A DNA stretch of 12,385 nt from Actinomycetota bacterium (lineage in GTDB: Bacteria > Actinomycetota > Actinomycetes > Propionibacteriales > Nocardioidaceae), in contig WLIH01000021.1 of the NCBI GenBank assembly GCA_009702305.1, positions 1 through 12,385 of the forward strand, read 5' to 3'. Numbering within the stretch: the stretch's first letter is position 1; every line of letters starts with the position of its first letter. A model generated the notes under the pieces. That model worked only from the letters and a program-made list of their open reading frames with translations. It did not search any database and was not told the DNA's origin. Below are positions 1 through 6,850 of the stretch, one piece after another. A program made the position numbers and the translations under genes.

Positions 1-1
1 C

Positions 2-952
2 TCCTACGACAGCCGCACCGACGCCGGGGCCGACCAGCAGGCCTACACCAAGGGCTGCGAGGAGGTCTTCGCGATGGTCGGCTCGATGTCGGGCTTCGAC
101 TCCGGGGGCGCCGGCGCCTCCGAGTCGTGCGGGCTTCCCGACGTGCGCGCCATCTCGGTGACCGAGGCGCGCACGGCCTGCACGGTCTGCTTCGCCGCCC
201 AGCCCGCCGGCCCCAACGAGTTCGAGAACGCCGTCCCCGACTTCATCATGGACAACTACGACGGCGGCCAGAAGGCCGCGATGCTCTACCTCAACGGCGG
301 CGCCGCGGCGGAGAACGGGCCGAGCCAGGCCCGTCTCGAGACCAAGCGCGGGATGAAGTTCGTCTACATCCAGGCCGTCGACCTCGCCGAGTTCAACTAC
401 GCGCCCTACGTCCAGGCGATGAAGGACAAGGGGGTCGAGACCGTGCAGTTCGTCGGCGCCAATCCCCAGTTCGTCCGGCTCGCGCAGGCCATGCAGCAGC
501 AGGGGTTCACGCCCAGGCTCTACCTGCTCGACCCCACGGCGTACAGCCCGGAGTACACCGACGGCGCCGGCGAGGCGGCCGTCGGCACGGTGTCGTTCCT
601 CAACTTCACGCCGTTCGAGGAGGCCGACCGCAATGCCGAGCTCGGCCTCTACCTGCAGTACCTCCAGCAGGTCAGCCCCGGAGCCGACCCCGGATTCTTC
701 GGCCTCTTCGCCTGGTCGGCGGCACGCCTGTTCGTCGAGCAGGCCAGCCGTCTCGGTGGCGGCTTGGACCGCGAGTCGCTGATCGGCTCGGTCTCCAAGG
801 TCAACGCCTGGACCGCCAACGGCCTGCACGCCCCGCAGCGGGTCTCCGAGAAGCGCGTCGCCGAGTGCTGGCGCTTCGTGCAGTGGAGCGGCAGCACCTG
901 GAAGCCGATCGACGGCACGCAGTACCACTGCAACGGCACCACCTCCGACTGA
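2..952 (+). CDS. ABC transporter substrate-binding protein, branched-chain amino acid type (3' part only)
   Basis: This is the C-terminal 316 residues of a longer protein: the reading frame is open from base 2 and the start lies outside the window. The sequence has the alternating strand/helix pattern of type I periplasmic-binding proteins (Peripla_BP_6, LivJ-like). Examples are the stretch VETVQFVGANPQFVRLAQAM, typical of the second lobe, and FGLFAWSAARLFVEQA near the end, typical of the helix that follows the ligand cleft. Proteins of this family are exported, usually as lipoproteins, and deliver amino acids or other small carboxylated solutes to a membrane permease. No permease or ATPase gene follows, since the next gene is convergent, so the partners must lie upstream or elsewhere. 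The substrate cannot be deduced. Several cysteines (for example C19 of the visible part and the cluster near visible residues 42-63) may form disulfides. The stop is TGA at 950-952. Family assignment is fairly secure, substrate unknown. Confidence 0.82.
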   Translation, partial: SYDSRTDAGADQQAYTKGCEEVFAMVGSMSGFDSGGAGASESCGLPDVRAISVTEARTACTVCFAAQPAGPNEFENAVPDFIMDNYDGGQKAAMLYLNGGAAAENGPSQARLETKRGMKFVYIQAVDLAEFNYAPYVQAMKDKGVETVQFVGANPQFVRLAQAMQQQGFTPRLYLLDPTAYSPEYTDGAGEAAVGTVSFLNFTPFEEADRNAELGLYLQYLQQVSPGADPGFFGLFAWSAARLFVEQASRLGGGLDRESLIGSVSKVNAWTANGLHAPQRVSEKRVAECWRFVQWSGSTWKPIDGTQYHCNGTTSD

Positions 953-972
953 CCCTCGGCGACCCTCGGCGC

Positions 973-1560
973 TCAGTCGAGGGCGGGGCGCACCTGCTCC
1001 AGCGCGCGCTCGGTCAGCGCCACGAGGGTGCGGACGTCGTGGGGTCGCGGCGACTCGGTCCAGACGGCGAGTGCGGCGAAGACGGCGCCGGCGAGCGTCT
1101 CGGCGCGCACGGCCGCGGCGAGCTCGTCCGTCCCGCGCTCGCTGAGGACCCGGCGCAGCTCGGCGGCCATCGCGCCCTGACGGTCGCGGAAGACGCGCTC
1201 GATGCGCGCGGGGCTGAGCAGCTCGCTGCGCAGCCGCGCGATCTCGACCATCAGCTGCGGGTCGATCGGCGCCGACGACATCGACGACAGCACCGACACG
1301 ATGAGGTCCTCGTCGCGCGGGCGGGCCCGCAGGGCGCGGCTGAACCACTCGAGCCGGGTGGCGAGGTCGCCGAAGAGCACCTCGTCCTTGGTCGCGAAGT
1401 GGCGGTAGAAGGTGCGCTCGGTGACGCCCACCTCGGCGGCGATCGCCGGCACGCTCGAGGCCTCGAAGCCGTCGGCGACGAAGTGGCGCAGCGCCGCGTC
1501 GCGCAGCGCGGCACGCGTGCGCTCCGCCTTGGTGCCCGTCAGGGCGGTCGTGGTCGCCAC
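973..1560 (-). CDS. TetR/AcrR-family transcriptional regulator
   Basis: A 195-residue protein, the usual TetR length. Residues 11-65 form the DNA-binding domain: helix 1 from KAERTRAALRDAALRHF, then the helix-turn-helix SVPAIAAEVGVTERTFYRHF at about 36-55, followed by the typical TKDEVLF. The remaining 130 residues are helical and variable, as expected for a ligand-binding and dimerisation domain, so the ligand cannot be read off. I chose the GTG at 1560 because homology to TetR proteins begins just after it and a -10-like TAGATT (1573-1568, minus) ends 7 bases upstream, which fits a leaderless start. An ATG at 1617 in the same frame is possible but would overlap the palindrome at 1604-1615. 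The gene is divergent from the DUF1214-SDR-SDR operon, and the shared intergenic palindrome makes it the likely local repressor. Its 3' end lies 20 bases from the convergent binding-protein gene. Confidence 0.9.
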   Translation of the reverse strand: MATTTALTGTKAERTRAALRDAALRHFVADGFEASSVPAIAAEVGVTERTFYRHFATKDEVLFGDLATRLEWFSRALRARPRDEDLIVSVLSSMSSAPIDPQLMVEIARLRSELLSPARIERVFRDRQGAMAAELRRVLSERGTDELAAAVRAETLAGAVFAALAVWTESPRPHDVRTLVALTERALEQVRPALD

Positions 1561-1567
1561 GGGGGTG

Positions 1568-1573
1568 AATCTA
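1568..1573 (-). promoter_or_regulatory. Candidate -10 box of the TetR gene
   Basis: TAGATT reads on the minus strand and fits the actinobacterial TANNNT pattern. Its 3' end is 7 bases from the GTG at 1560, so transcription would start at or one base before the start codon and give a leaderless mRNA. No ribosome binding site is visible in the CACCCCC stretch between them, which agrees. The -35 region (around 1591-1596) is a poor match. Confidence 0.4.
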
Positions 1574-1603
1574 CTGGCTCCGACCACGGACCGGACATCT
1601 TTA

Positions 1604-1615
1604 GTCAGTCCTGAC
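1604..1615. promoter_or_regulatory. Palindromic operator candidate for the TetR regulator
   Basis: GTCAGTCCTGAC is made of perfect 5-bp arms (GTCAG and CTGAC) around a central TC. It is located in the 144-bp gap between the divergent TetR gene and the three-gene operon. TetR dimers commonly bind palindromes of this kind in divergent intergenic regions and repress both sides. The right arm is part of CTGACA (1611-1616), the candidate -35 of the operon. Binding by the neighbouring regulator is inferred from position and symmetry only. Confidence 0.5.
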
Positions 1616-1641
1616 ATTTCGGCCGATTTCGCTGGTACGGT
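1611..1641 (+). promoter_or_regulatory. Candidate promoter of the DUF1214-SDR-SDR operon
   Basis: CTGACA (1611-1616) resembles a -35 and TACGGT (1636-1641) fits the TANNNT -10 form, separated by 19 bases. That spacing is long, so the match is moderate. The -35 overlaps the palindrome at 1604-1615, a layout expected for repression. The leader to the ATG at 1705 would be about 57 bases. Confidence 0.35.
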
Positions 1642-1704
1642 CGCGACGATCTCAGCCAGGGCCCGCGATCCCGTCGGGCCCGGCCGACCCCCGGAGGAGG
1701 GCGG

Positions 1705-2949
1705 ATGTCGGAGCACCCCGTCGCGACAGCGGCGCAGCACGAGCAGGAGCTGGCGGCGCTCGAGCTCGTCCAGCACCCCACGGTCAAGGCGGCGTACGCC
1801 GGCGTGGCTGAGACCTGGCTCGGGCGGGCCAAGGCGTCGGAGGCGATGCGCGCGCGCTTCGAGCCGGCCTTCGAGGAGGTCATGTTCTCGGCGGCGTTGT
1901 GGTCGTCCAACCAGGACCCGCTGCGTCCGAAGGTCAGCTGCATCACGCGGCTGGCCCACGAGGTCGAGGGGCGCCGGATCCCGGGCAGTCGCTGGGGCAT
2001 CGACAACCCCGACACCGTCTACCGCGTCATCCCGATCTCGGGCGACGAGCGCTACGAGCTCCACGGCCGCGTCGGCGAGCACCGGATGACGGAGAACTAC
2101 TTCACCCTGTGGAACGCCCACATGGGCACCGTCGACGTGCTCAACGGGCGCACGATGGAGGTCGGCAGCGACGGCACCTTCACCATCACCGTCGACTCCT
2201 CGCCGGCCGGTGGACGTCCCAACCACGTCCAGTCCTCGCCGGAGGCGCACGAGTTCTACGTGCGCGATGTGCTGCTCGACTGGAGCAAGGACGACCCGAA
2301 CCACCTCACCGTCGAGCGCCTCGGCGGCGCTCCGTCACGACCGGCCCTGACGCTGGACGAGCAGGCCGAGGCGACCGCGAAGATGATGGCCCACTTCGCC
2401 GACTTCACCGGCAAGCTCAGCCACGGCATGTACAAGACGCAGCCCAACCATTTCTCCCTGGCGTGGGAGGCCGACCACACCGGCGCGATGCGCAACCAGG
2501 TCTACGTCGCCGGTCGCTTCGACCTCGCGCCCGACGAGGCCTTCGTCGTGGACGTCAGCGACGGGGGAGCGGAGTACTTCACCGTGCCGCTCGGCAACAT
2601 CTGGGGCACGACCCTCGACATCTACCACCGCACCGGCAGCCTCAACAAGGCGCAGTCGCGCGCCAACGACGACGGCACCTACACGTTCGTGATCTCCGCG
2701 CAGGACCCGGGCGTGCACAACTGGATCGACACCGACGGCCTGCCCGAGGGCATCCTCACGCTGCGGATGGCGGAGTTCCCCGAGGGTGGGCCGCGCTCCG
2801 ACCTCGCCGCCACCGGCCGGGTCGTCAAGCTCGACGACCTCGACACCGAGCTGCCCGACGCTGCGCGAGTCACCACCGACGAGCGGGCCGCCCAGCTCGT
2901 GACCCGCCAGCAGGGCTACCTGCACCGACTCCCCGAGGGCGTGCTCTGA
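1705..2949 (+). CDS. DUF1214-like protein with two repeated beta-rich domains
   Basis: A 414-residue protein starting at ATG 1705, with a strong ribosome binding site (GGAGGAGG at 1693-1700) upstream. After a helical N-terminal part (1-90), residues about 98-192 contain VYRVIPISGDERYELHGRV, then ENYFTLW, then SDGTFTI, resembling the DUF1214 fold, a family of unknown function. Residues about 258-355 repeat the same order: QVYVAG...EAFVVDV, then EYFTVPLGNIWGT, then DDGTYTFVI and GVHNWIDT. The protein therefore seems to be an internal duplication. I see no signal peptide, membrane segment or catalytic motif. It is followed after one base by an SDR gene, so the two are almost certainly co-transcribed and translationally coupled, and it may act on or bind the same substrate. 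The family call comes from memory of the motif pattern; function is unknown. Confidence 0.72.
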   Translation: MSEHPVATAAQHEQELAALELVQHPTVKAAYAGVAETWLGRAKASEAMRARFEPAFEEVMFSAALWSSNQDPLRPKVSCITRLAHEVEGRRIPGSRWGIDNPDTVYRVIPISGDERYELHGRVGEHRMTENYFTLWNAHMGTVDVLNGRTMEVGSDGTFTITVDSSPAGGRPNHVQSSPEAHEFYVRDVLLDWSKDDPNHLTVERLGGAPSRPALTLDEQAEATAKMMAHFADFTGKLSHGMYKTQPNHFSLAWEADHTGAMRNQVYVAGRFDLAPDEAFVVDVSDGGAEYFTVPLGNIWGTTLDIYHRTGSLNKAQSRANDDGTYTFVISAQDPGVHNWIDTDGLPEGILTLRMAEFPEGGPRSDLAATGRVVKLDDLDTELPDAARVTTDERAAQLVTRQQGYLHRLPEGVL

Positions 2950-2950
2950 C

Positions 2951-3787
2951 ATGGCTCGTTGGTTCATCACCGGCTGCTCCACCGGCATCGGCCGCGAGAT
3001 CTCACGGGCGGCCCTCGAGGCCGGCCACCAGGTCGTCGTCACCGCTCGCCGGGTCGAGACGGTCCAGGACTTCGTCGACGACTTCGGCGACCGGGCCCTC
3101 GCGCTGTCCCTCGACGTCACCGACCGGGCGCAGATCGACGCGGCCGTCGCGGCCGCCCACGCGGCGTACGGCGGCATCGACGTGCTGGTCAACAACGCCG
3201 GCTACGGCTACCTCGCGGCCGTCGAGGAGGGCGACGACGAGCAGGTGCGTCGGCTCTTCGACACCAACTACTTCGGCGTGGTCGACACGCTCAAGGCGGT
3301 GCTACCGGGGATGCGCGCCCAGGGCAGCGGGCACGTCGTCAACATCTCGTCGATGACCGGGCTGGTCGCCAACCCCCCGAACGCCTACTACTCCTCGACC
3401 AAGTTCGCGCTCGAGGGCCTGACCGAGGCGCTGTCCAAGGAGGTCGCGCCGCTCGGCATCAAGGTGACCGCGATCGAGCCCGGCGGCTTCCAGACCGACT
3501 ACGTCACCCGCTCGCTGCACGAGGCGACGACCGCGCTGGCCGACTACGCGGCGGTGACCGAGCGCAAGGAGCTGATCAAAGCGTTCGGCGAGCACCTGCC
3601 CGGCGATCCGCGCAAGGTCGGTGAGGCGGTGCTGATGATCGCCGGTCTCGACGAGCCGCCGCTGCGGCTGCTGCTCGGCCACGACGTGCTCAAAGCGACC
3701 CGCGACAAGCTGGCCGAGATGTCGGCCTCGATCGACGAGTGGGAGTCCGTGACCCGCGACGTCGACTTCCCCGCGGGCGCACGATGA
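2951..3787 (+). CDS. Short-chain dehydrogenase/reductase (classical SDR)
   Basis: A 278-residue NAD(P)-dependent oxidoreductase of the classical SDR family, slightly longer than the usual 250. The nucleotide-binding motif TGCSTGIG is at residues 7-14, NNAG at 81-84, the structural Asn at N106, and the catalytic triad is S134, Y147 and K151 (YSSTK). The basic pair after the second strand (TARR, 31-34) suggests preference for NADP(H), an inference. PGGFQTDY after strand 6 is typical of the substrate loop. It starts one base after the preceding stop and its own stop overlaps the next ATG (ATGA at 3784-3787), so it is the middle gene of a coupled operon. The extended C-terminus (about 245-278) is helical. 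SDRs of this type oxidise or reduce alcohol/ketone groups on many substrates, including steroids and lipids; the substrate is not predictable here. Confidence 0.93.
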   Translation: MARWFITGCSTGIGREISRAALEAGHQVVVTARRVETVQDFVDDFGDRALALSLDVTDRAQIDAAVAAAHAAYGGIDVLVNNAGYGYLAAVEEGDDEQVRRLFDTNYFGVVDTLKAVLPGMRAQGSGHVVNISSMTGLVANPPNAYYSSTKFALEGLTEALSKEVAPLGIKVTAIEPGGFQTDYVTRSLHEATTALADYAAVTERKELIKAFGEHLPGDPRKVGEAVLMIAGLDEPPLRLLLGHDVLKATRDKLAEMSASIDEWESVTRDVDFPAGAR

Positions 3788-4743
3788 ACGGTCAGCACCC
3801 GATCGCGTCGGGCTTCGGTGCCCACACCACCGCGTCCGAGGTGCTCGAGGGCATCGACCTGACCGGCCGACTCGCGCTGGTCACGGGTGGCTACTCCGGT
3901 CTCGGGCTCGAGATCGTGCGGGCCCTCAGTGCGGCCGGGGCCGACGTGCTCGCCCCGGCCCGACGCCCCGAGGTGGCCGCGGAGGCGCTGGCCGGGGTCG
4001 ATCGGGTCAGTGTCGGAGCGCTCGACCTCGCCGACCAGGACAGCGTCGCGGCGTACGCCGCCGGAGTCCTCGCCGCCGGCCGTCACCTCGATCTGGTGAT
4101 CAACAACGCGGGCATCATGGCGTGCCCCGAGGAGCACGTCGGCCCGGGCTGGGAGTTGCAGCTGGCGACCAACCACCTGGGCCACTACGCGCTGGTCAAC
4201 CGTCTGTGGCCGCTGATCAGCGGCGGCGCCCGGGTGGTCAGCGTGTCGTCGGGCGGGCACCACTTCTCGGGCATCCGGTGGGACGACCCGTCGTTCGCCG
4301 GCGGCTACGACAAGTGGCTGGCCTACGGGCAGTCCAAGACGGCCAACGTGCTCTTCGCCGTGCATCTCGACCGGGTCGGGCGCGACCGAGGCGTGCGGGC
4401 CTTCTCTCTGCATCCCGGTGCGATCCTGACCCCGCTCGGTCGTCACCTGACCCACGACGACATGGCAGACCTGCTCAGCTACGGCACCGACGGCGAGCCG
4501 GTGCTGCCGGACTTCAAGTCACCCGAGGCAGGTGCCTCGACGGCCGTCTGGGCCGCGACCTCGCCGCAGCTCGACGGGCTCGGTGGCCTCTACCTCGAGG
4601 ACTGCGACGTCGCCCCCATGGCCGCGGACGGACCGGTCACGGTCGAGACGCAGGGCGTCAAGCCGCATGCCGTGGACCCGGCCGAGGCCGCGCGGCTGTG
4701 GGCCTGGTCGGCCGAGCAGACGGGGCTCGACGCGCTCAGCTGA
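3784..4743 (+). CDS. Short-chain dehydrogenase/reductase, retinol dehydrogenase-like
   Basis: A 319-residue SDR. Residues 34-41 (TGGYSGLG) form the cofactor loop, NNAG is at 107-110, the serine is in SVSSGG (153-158), and the catalytic pair is Y181 and K185 (YGQSK). The longer spacing between Ser and Tyr, with an insert containing HHFSGIRWDDPSF, is typical of the retinol dehydrogenase/WW-domain-oxidoreductase-like group and sets it apart from the SDR just upstream. The ATG at 3784 overlaps the upstream stop by four bases, indicating translational coupling. An in-frame upstream start would overlap the first SDR for no reason and is not preferred. Two different SDRs in one operon suggest successive steps on one substrate, an inference. 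The last 8 bases overlap the 3' end of the convergent Gfo/Idh/MocA gene. Confidence 0.92.
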   Translation: MNGQHPIASGFGAHTTASEVLEGIDLTGRLALVTGGYSGLGLEIVRALSAAGADVLAPARRPEVAAEALAGVDRVSVGALDLADQDSVAAYAAGVLAAGRHLDLVINNAGIMACPEEHVGPGWELQLATNHLGHYALVNRLWPLISGGARVVSVSSGGHHFSGIRWDDPSFAGGYDKWLAYGQSKTANVLFAVHLDRVGRDRGVRAFSLHPGAILTPLGRHLTHDDMADLLSYGTDGEPVLPDFKSPEAGASTAVWAATSPQLDGLGGLYLEDCDVAPMAADGPVTVETQGVKPHAVDPAEAARLWAWSAEQTGLDALS

Positions 4744-5758
4744 GGGACGGGTCGGCGTCCGCGGCATAGCGCACCCCGATCTGGGCGCGCACCGCGTCGA
4801 GCTGGCGCATCAGGGTCAGGGTCTGCTCGTGGGGCACCCACGGGCTCTCGCGCAGGCCGGCGCGCAGGCAACGACCGACCTCGGCGAGCTCGTTGCCGTA
4901 GCCGACCCCGATGACCGGCTCGCGGCCGGTGATCCGCACCGGTGCGGCCGCGTCGTCGTACGCCGTGAACTCCGCGTGCGTCGGGTGGTGGAACTGTCCT
5001 CGCACCTCGATCCGGCCGCGATCCGTCGCGATGGCGGCCGAGCGGTCCGACCAGGAGGTCATCGAGGCGAGCATCGTCGCAAGCGCGCCGCCCGGGTAGC
5101 GCCCGGCGATCGCGACGTCGAGGTCGATCCCCGCGTCGGACAGGTCCGCGGTGGCCGTCAGCTCCTCGGCCGGGCCGAGCATCAGGTGCGCGAAGGTCAG
5201 CGGGTAGATGCCCATGTCCAGCAGTGCCGAGGCCCCGAGGGCGGGGTCGAGCATCCGGTCGGTCGGGGGTGCGTCGACGCGGAAGCCGAGCTCGGCGCGC
5301 AGCTGTCGAGGCGCGCCGAACTCGCCGGCGGCCAGGCGCTCGCGCAGCTCGCGCACGACGGGGTGGCACGCCGTCCACATCGCCTCCATGAGGAAGCGGT
5401 CGTGCTGGCGCGCCAGGGCGACCATCTCCTCGGCTTGCGCGAGGTTGAGGGTCAGCGGCTTCTCGCAGAGCACGTGCTTGCCGGCCTCGAAGGCGAGTCG
5501 GGCGTGAGCGAGGTGCAGCGAGTGCGGTGAGGCGATGTAGACCGCGTCGACGTCGGGATCGGCGACCAGCTCCTCGTAGGAGCCGTACGCCGTCACGGGG
5601 CCGTCGTCGTTCGCGTGCTCCTCGGCGAAGGCCTGCGCGGAGGCCAGGCGGCGCGATCCGACCGCCTGGAGCCGGGCCCCCGGGACCAGGGCGAGGTCGG
5701 TGGCGACGGTGCGGGCGATCTTGCCGGTGGCGAGGAATCCCCACCTGATGGTGTCCAT
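4736..5758 (-). CDS. Gfo/Idh/MocA-family oxidoreductase, dihydrodiol dehydrogenase-like
   Basis: A 340-residue NAD(P)-dependent sugar/diol oxidoreductase. The N-terminal Rossmann domain (1-120) opens with IRWGFLATGKIA; the middle glycine of the usual GxGxxG is alanine (A10), a variation also found among dihydrodiol dehydrogenase-like members. The family signature CEKP is at 98-101, with K100 the expected catalytic lysine. The stretch EAMWTACHP (125-133) and LLDMGIYPL (179-187) match the dimeric dihydrodiol dehydrogenase subgroup. The C-terminal half forms the substrate-binding beta-sheet domain. A TAACGT -10 sequence ends 6 bases before the ATG, so the mRNA is probably leaderless. The gene overlaps the convergent SDR by 8 bases and has no operon partner. 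The likely substrates are cyclic polyols or sugars; the exact one cannot be inferred. Confidence 0.92.
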   Translation of the reverse strand: MDTIRWGFLATGKIARTVATDLALVPGARLQAVGSRRLASAQAFAEEHANDDGPVTAYGSYEELVADPDVDAVYIASPHSLHLAHARLAFEAGKHVLCEKPLTLNLAQAEEMVALARQHDRFLMEAMWTACHPVVRELRERLAAGEFGAPRQLRAELGFRVDAPPTDRMLDPALGASALLDMGIYPLTFAHLMLGPAEELTATADLSDAGIDLDVAIAGRYPGGALATMLASMTSWSDRSAAIATDRGRIEVRGQFHHPTHAEFTAYDDAAAPVRITGREPVIGVGYGNELAEVGRCLRAGLRESPWVPHEQTLTLMRQLDAVRAQIGVRYAADADPSLS

Positions 5759-5764
5759 GGCACG

Positions 5765-5770
5765 ACGTTA
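5765..5770 (-). promoter_or_regulatory. Candidate -10 box of the Gfo/Idh/MocA gene (leaderless)
   Basis: TAACGT on the minus strand matches TANNNT, and six bases separate it from the A of the ATG at 5758. Transcription would therefore begin on the start codon itself. No Shine-Dalgarno sequence precedes the ATG, which agrees with a leaderless message. Confidence 0.45.
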
Positions 5771-5803
5771 CGACGCGACGCGCCGCCGGAGTTCCCCACC
5801 CGA

Positions 5804-5833
5804 ATGACATCGGTGTGGTTCCTTGACTAGAGT
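5804..5833 (+). promoter_or_regulatory. Promoter of the DUF3263-LytR_C pair
   Basis: ATGACA at 5804-5809 serves as -35 and TAGAGT at 5828-5833 as -10, with an 18-base spacer, a good housekeeping sigma promoter for an actinobacterium. The start of transcription would fall near 5840, leaving a leader of about 34 bases that contains the GGGAGA ribosome binding site. Confidence 0.6.
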
Positions 5834-5873
5834 GGTGGCCGCATCACATCCAGATCCTCCCGGGAGACCCAGC

Positions 5874-6188
5874 ATGGAGCCTCAGCGCGACCCCCAGCAC
5901 GACGCTGCGGACGCTCACGGCCAGGCCCTCGACACCTCGAGCCTGAGCGAGCGCGACCGGGAGATCCTCGAGTTCGAGCGGCAGTGGTGGAAGTACGCCG
6001 GTGCCAAGGAGACCGCGGTCCGCGAGAAGTTCGACATGAGCTCCACGCGCTACTACCAGGTCCTCAACGCCCTGATCGACCGGCCCGAGGCGCTCGAGTC
6101 CGACCCGCTGCTGGTGCGTCGCCTGCGTCGCTTGCGCGCGGCTCGTCAGCGTCAGCGCTCGGCACGCCGCCTCGGCTTCGACGTCTGA
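5874..6188 (+). CDS. DUF3263 protein, HTH-like small actinobacterial protein
   Basis: A 104-residue protein of the DUF3263 family, which I recognise from the core LSERDREILEFERQWW followed by KYAGAKETAVREKFDM and the TRYYQVLNALIDRPEAL segment (residues about 24-75). It ends in a very basic tail (81-100, RRLRRLRAARQRQRSARR). The segment KETAVREKFDMSSTRYYQVLNALI (about 45-67) looks like a helix-turn-helix. With the basic tail this suggests nucleic-acid binding, an inference; the family has no established function. The ATG at 5874 has GGGAGA seven bases upstream; a TTG at 5823 in the same frame would place the start inside the -10 box and is rejected. Seven bases separate it from the LytR_C gene, and the two probably form one transcript; I recall this pair as recurring in actinobacteria. 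Confidence 0.88.
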   Translation: MEPQRDPQHDAADAHGQALDTSSLSERDREILEFERQWWKYAGAKETAVREKFDMSSTRYYQVLNALIDRPEALESDPLLVRRLRRLRAARQRQRSARRLGFDV

Positions 6189-6195
6189 GCTGCTG

Positions 6196-6693
6196 ATGCG
6201 CACCCGGGACCAGCGCGGGGTCGTCTTCCCCTCGCCCGTCGTGATCTTGAGCATCGTCGCGGTCGCGATGGCGGCGATCGCGTTCGTCGCGACCCGCGGC
6301 AGCGCCCCCGAGGAGCGCGAGATCACCCCGGCGGCCCGCACCGAGACCTCGACGAACGCGCCGAGTGCGTCGGCGACGACCCCCACCGCGCCGCCCAAGC
6401 CCACCAAGCCCCCGGTCGATCGCAGCAAGGTCTACGTCGAGGTCTACAACAACTCGCCGATCACCGGGCTCGCCAGCCGCGCGGCCACCAGCACCACCGA
6501 CGCCGGTTGGCAGGTCGTCGGCGCCGACAACTGGTACGGCACGATCCCCGCGACCACGGTCTACTTCCCGCCCAAGCTGGCCCGCGCCGCCAAGCTGCTC
6601 GCCCTCGATCTGGGCGTCCAGCGCACCGCTCCCGCCGTCGCGCCGATGAAGCTCGACCGCCTCACGCTGATCCTCACCGGCGAGCTCTCCTAG
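6196..6693 (+). CDS. Membrane-anchored LytR C-terminal domain protein
   Basis: A 165-residue single-pass membrane protein. A short basic N-terminus (MRTRDQRG) is followed by a hydrophobic segment at about 15-33, so the rest faces outside. A Pro/Thr/Ala-rich linker (about 40-73) leads to a LytR_C domain (about 78-163) beginning VYVEVYNNSPITGLA and containing GWQVVGADNWYG and TTVYFPP, the conserved features of that domain. LytR_C domains also occur at the end of LytR-CpsA-Psr cell-wall ligases, but here the catalytic LCP domain is absent, so it is more likely a wall-associated accessory or binding protein; this is inference. It sits 7 bases after the DUF3263 gene and shares its promoter. An inverted-repeat element begins on the base after its TAG stop. 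Confidence 0.85.
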   Translation: MRTRDQRGVVFPSPVVILSIVAVAMAAIAFVATRGSAPEEREITPAARTETSTNAPSASATTPTAPPKPTKPPVDRSKVYVEVYNNSPITGLASRAATSTTDAGWQVVGADNWYGTIPATTVYFPPKLARAAKLLALDLGVQRTAPAVAPMKLDRLTLILTGELS

Positions 6694-6776
6694 CCGGTCT
6701 CGACGGTCGGCGAGGGTGCTTCGTTGATCGAGTAGCCGACGAGCGCCAGCGAGGAGGCGTATCGAGATCCCACCGG
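6694..6776. repeat. Imperfect inverted-repeat element, probably a dispersed intergenic repeat
   Basis: The ends are complementary: CCGGTCTCGA (6694-6703) against TCGAGATCCCACCGG (6762-6776), imperfect because of extra bases in the right arm. Read on the minus strand, the interior runs from TCTCGATACGCC through CTCGTCGGCTACTCG to ATCAACGAAG. I recall near-identical words as a common intergenic repeat in Nocardioides and related high-GC actinobacteria, found between genes and able to fold. It has no coding capacity. It may also serve as terminator for the preceding gene. Copy number cannot be seen from one window. Confidence 0.6.
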
Positions 6777-6850
6777 TCAGCGCAGGGAAGCGGCAGATCA
6801 CGACCCGGCCGTGACGACCACCACGTCGGGGTCTCTGGTTGGCTGAGGGC

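Noticed and set aside
951..983. Tandem GACCCTCGGC copies (951-970) and a CCCTCG/CGAGGG stem between convergent genes
   Set aside because: Only two copies and a 6-bp stem with a 9-base loop overlapping the TetR stop; too weak to call a terminator or repeat.
127..1614. 495-residue Arg-rich plus-strand open frame
   Set aside because: It overlaps the binding-protein gene in another frame and the TetR gene in antisense. Composition is that of a shadow frame, with no recognisable domain.
1561..2304. Upstream extension of the TetR gene to 2304 on the minus strand
   Set aside because: TetR homology begins at about 1530, and the extension is antisense to the DUF1214-like gene and low in information.
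2335..3195. 286-residue minus-strand open frame
   Set aside because: Antisense to the well-supported DUF1214-like and SDR genes, with no family features.
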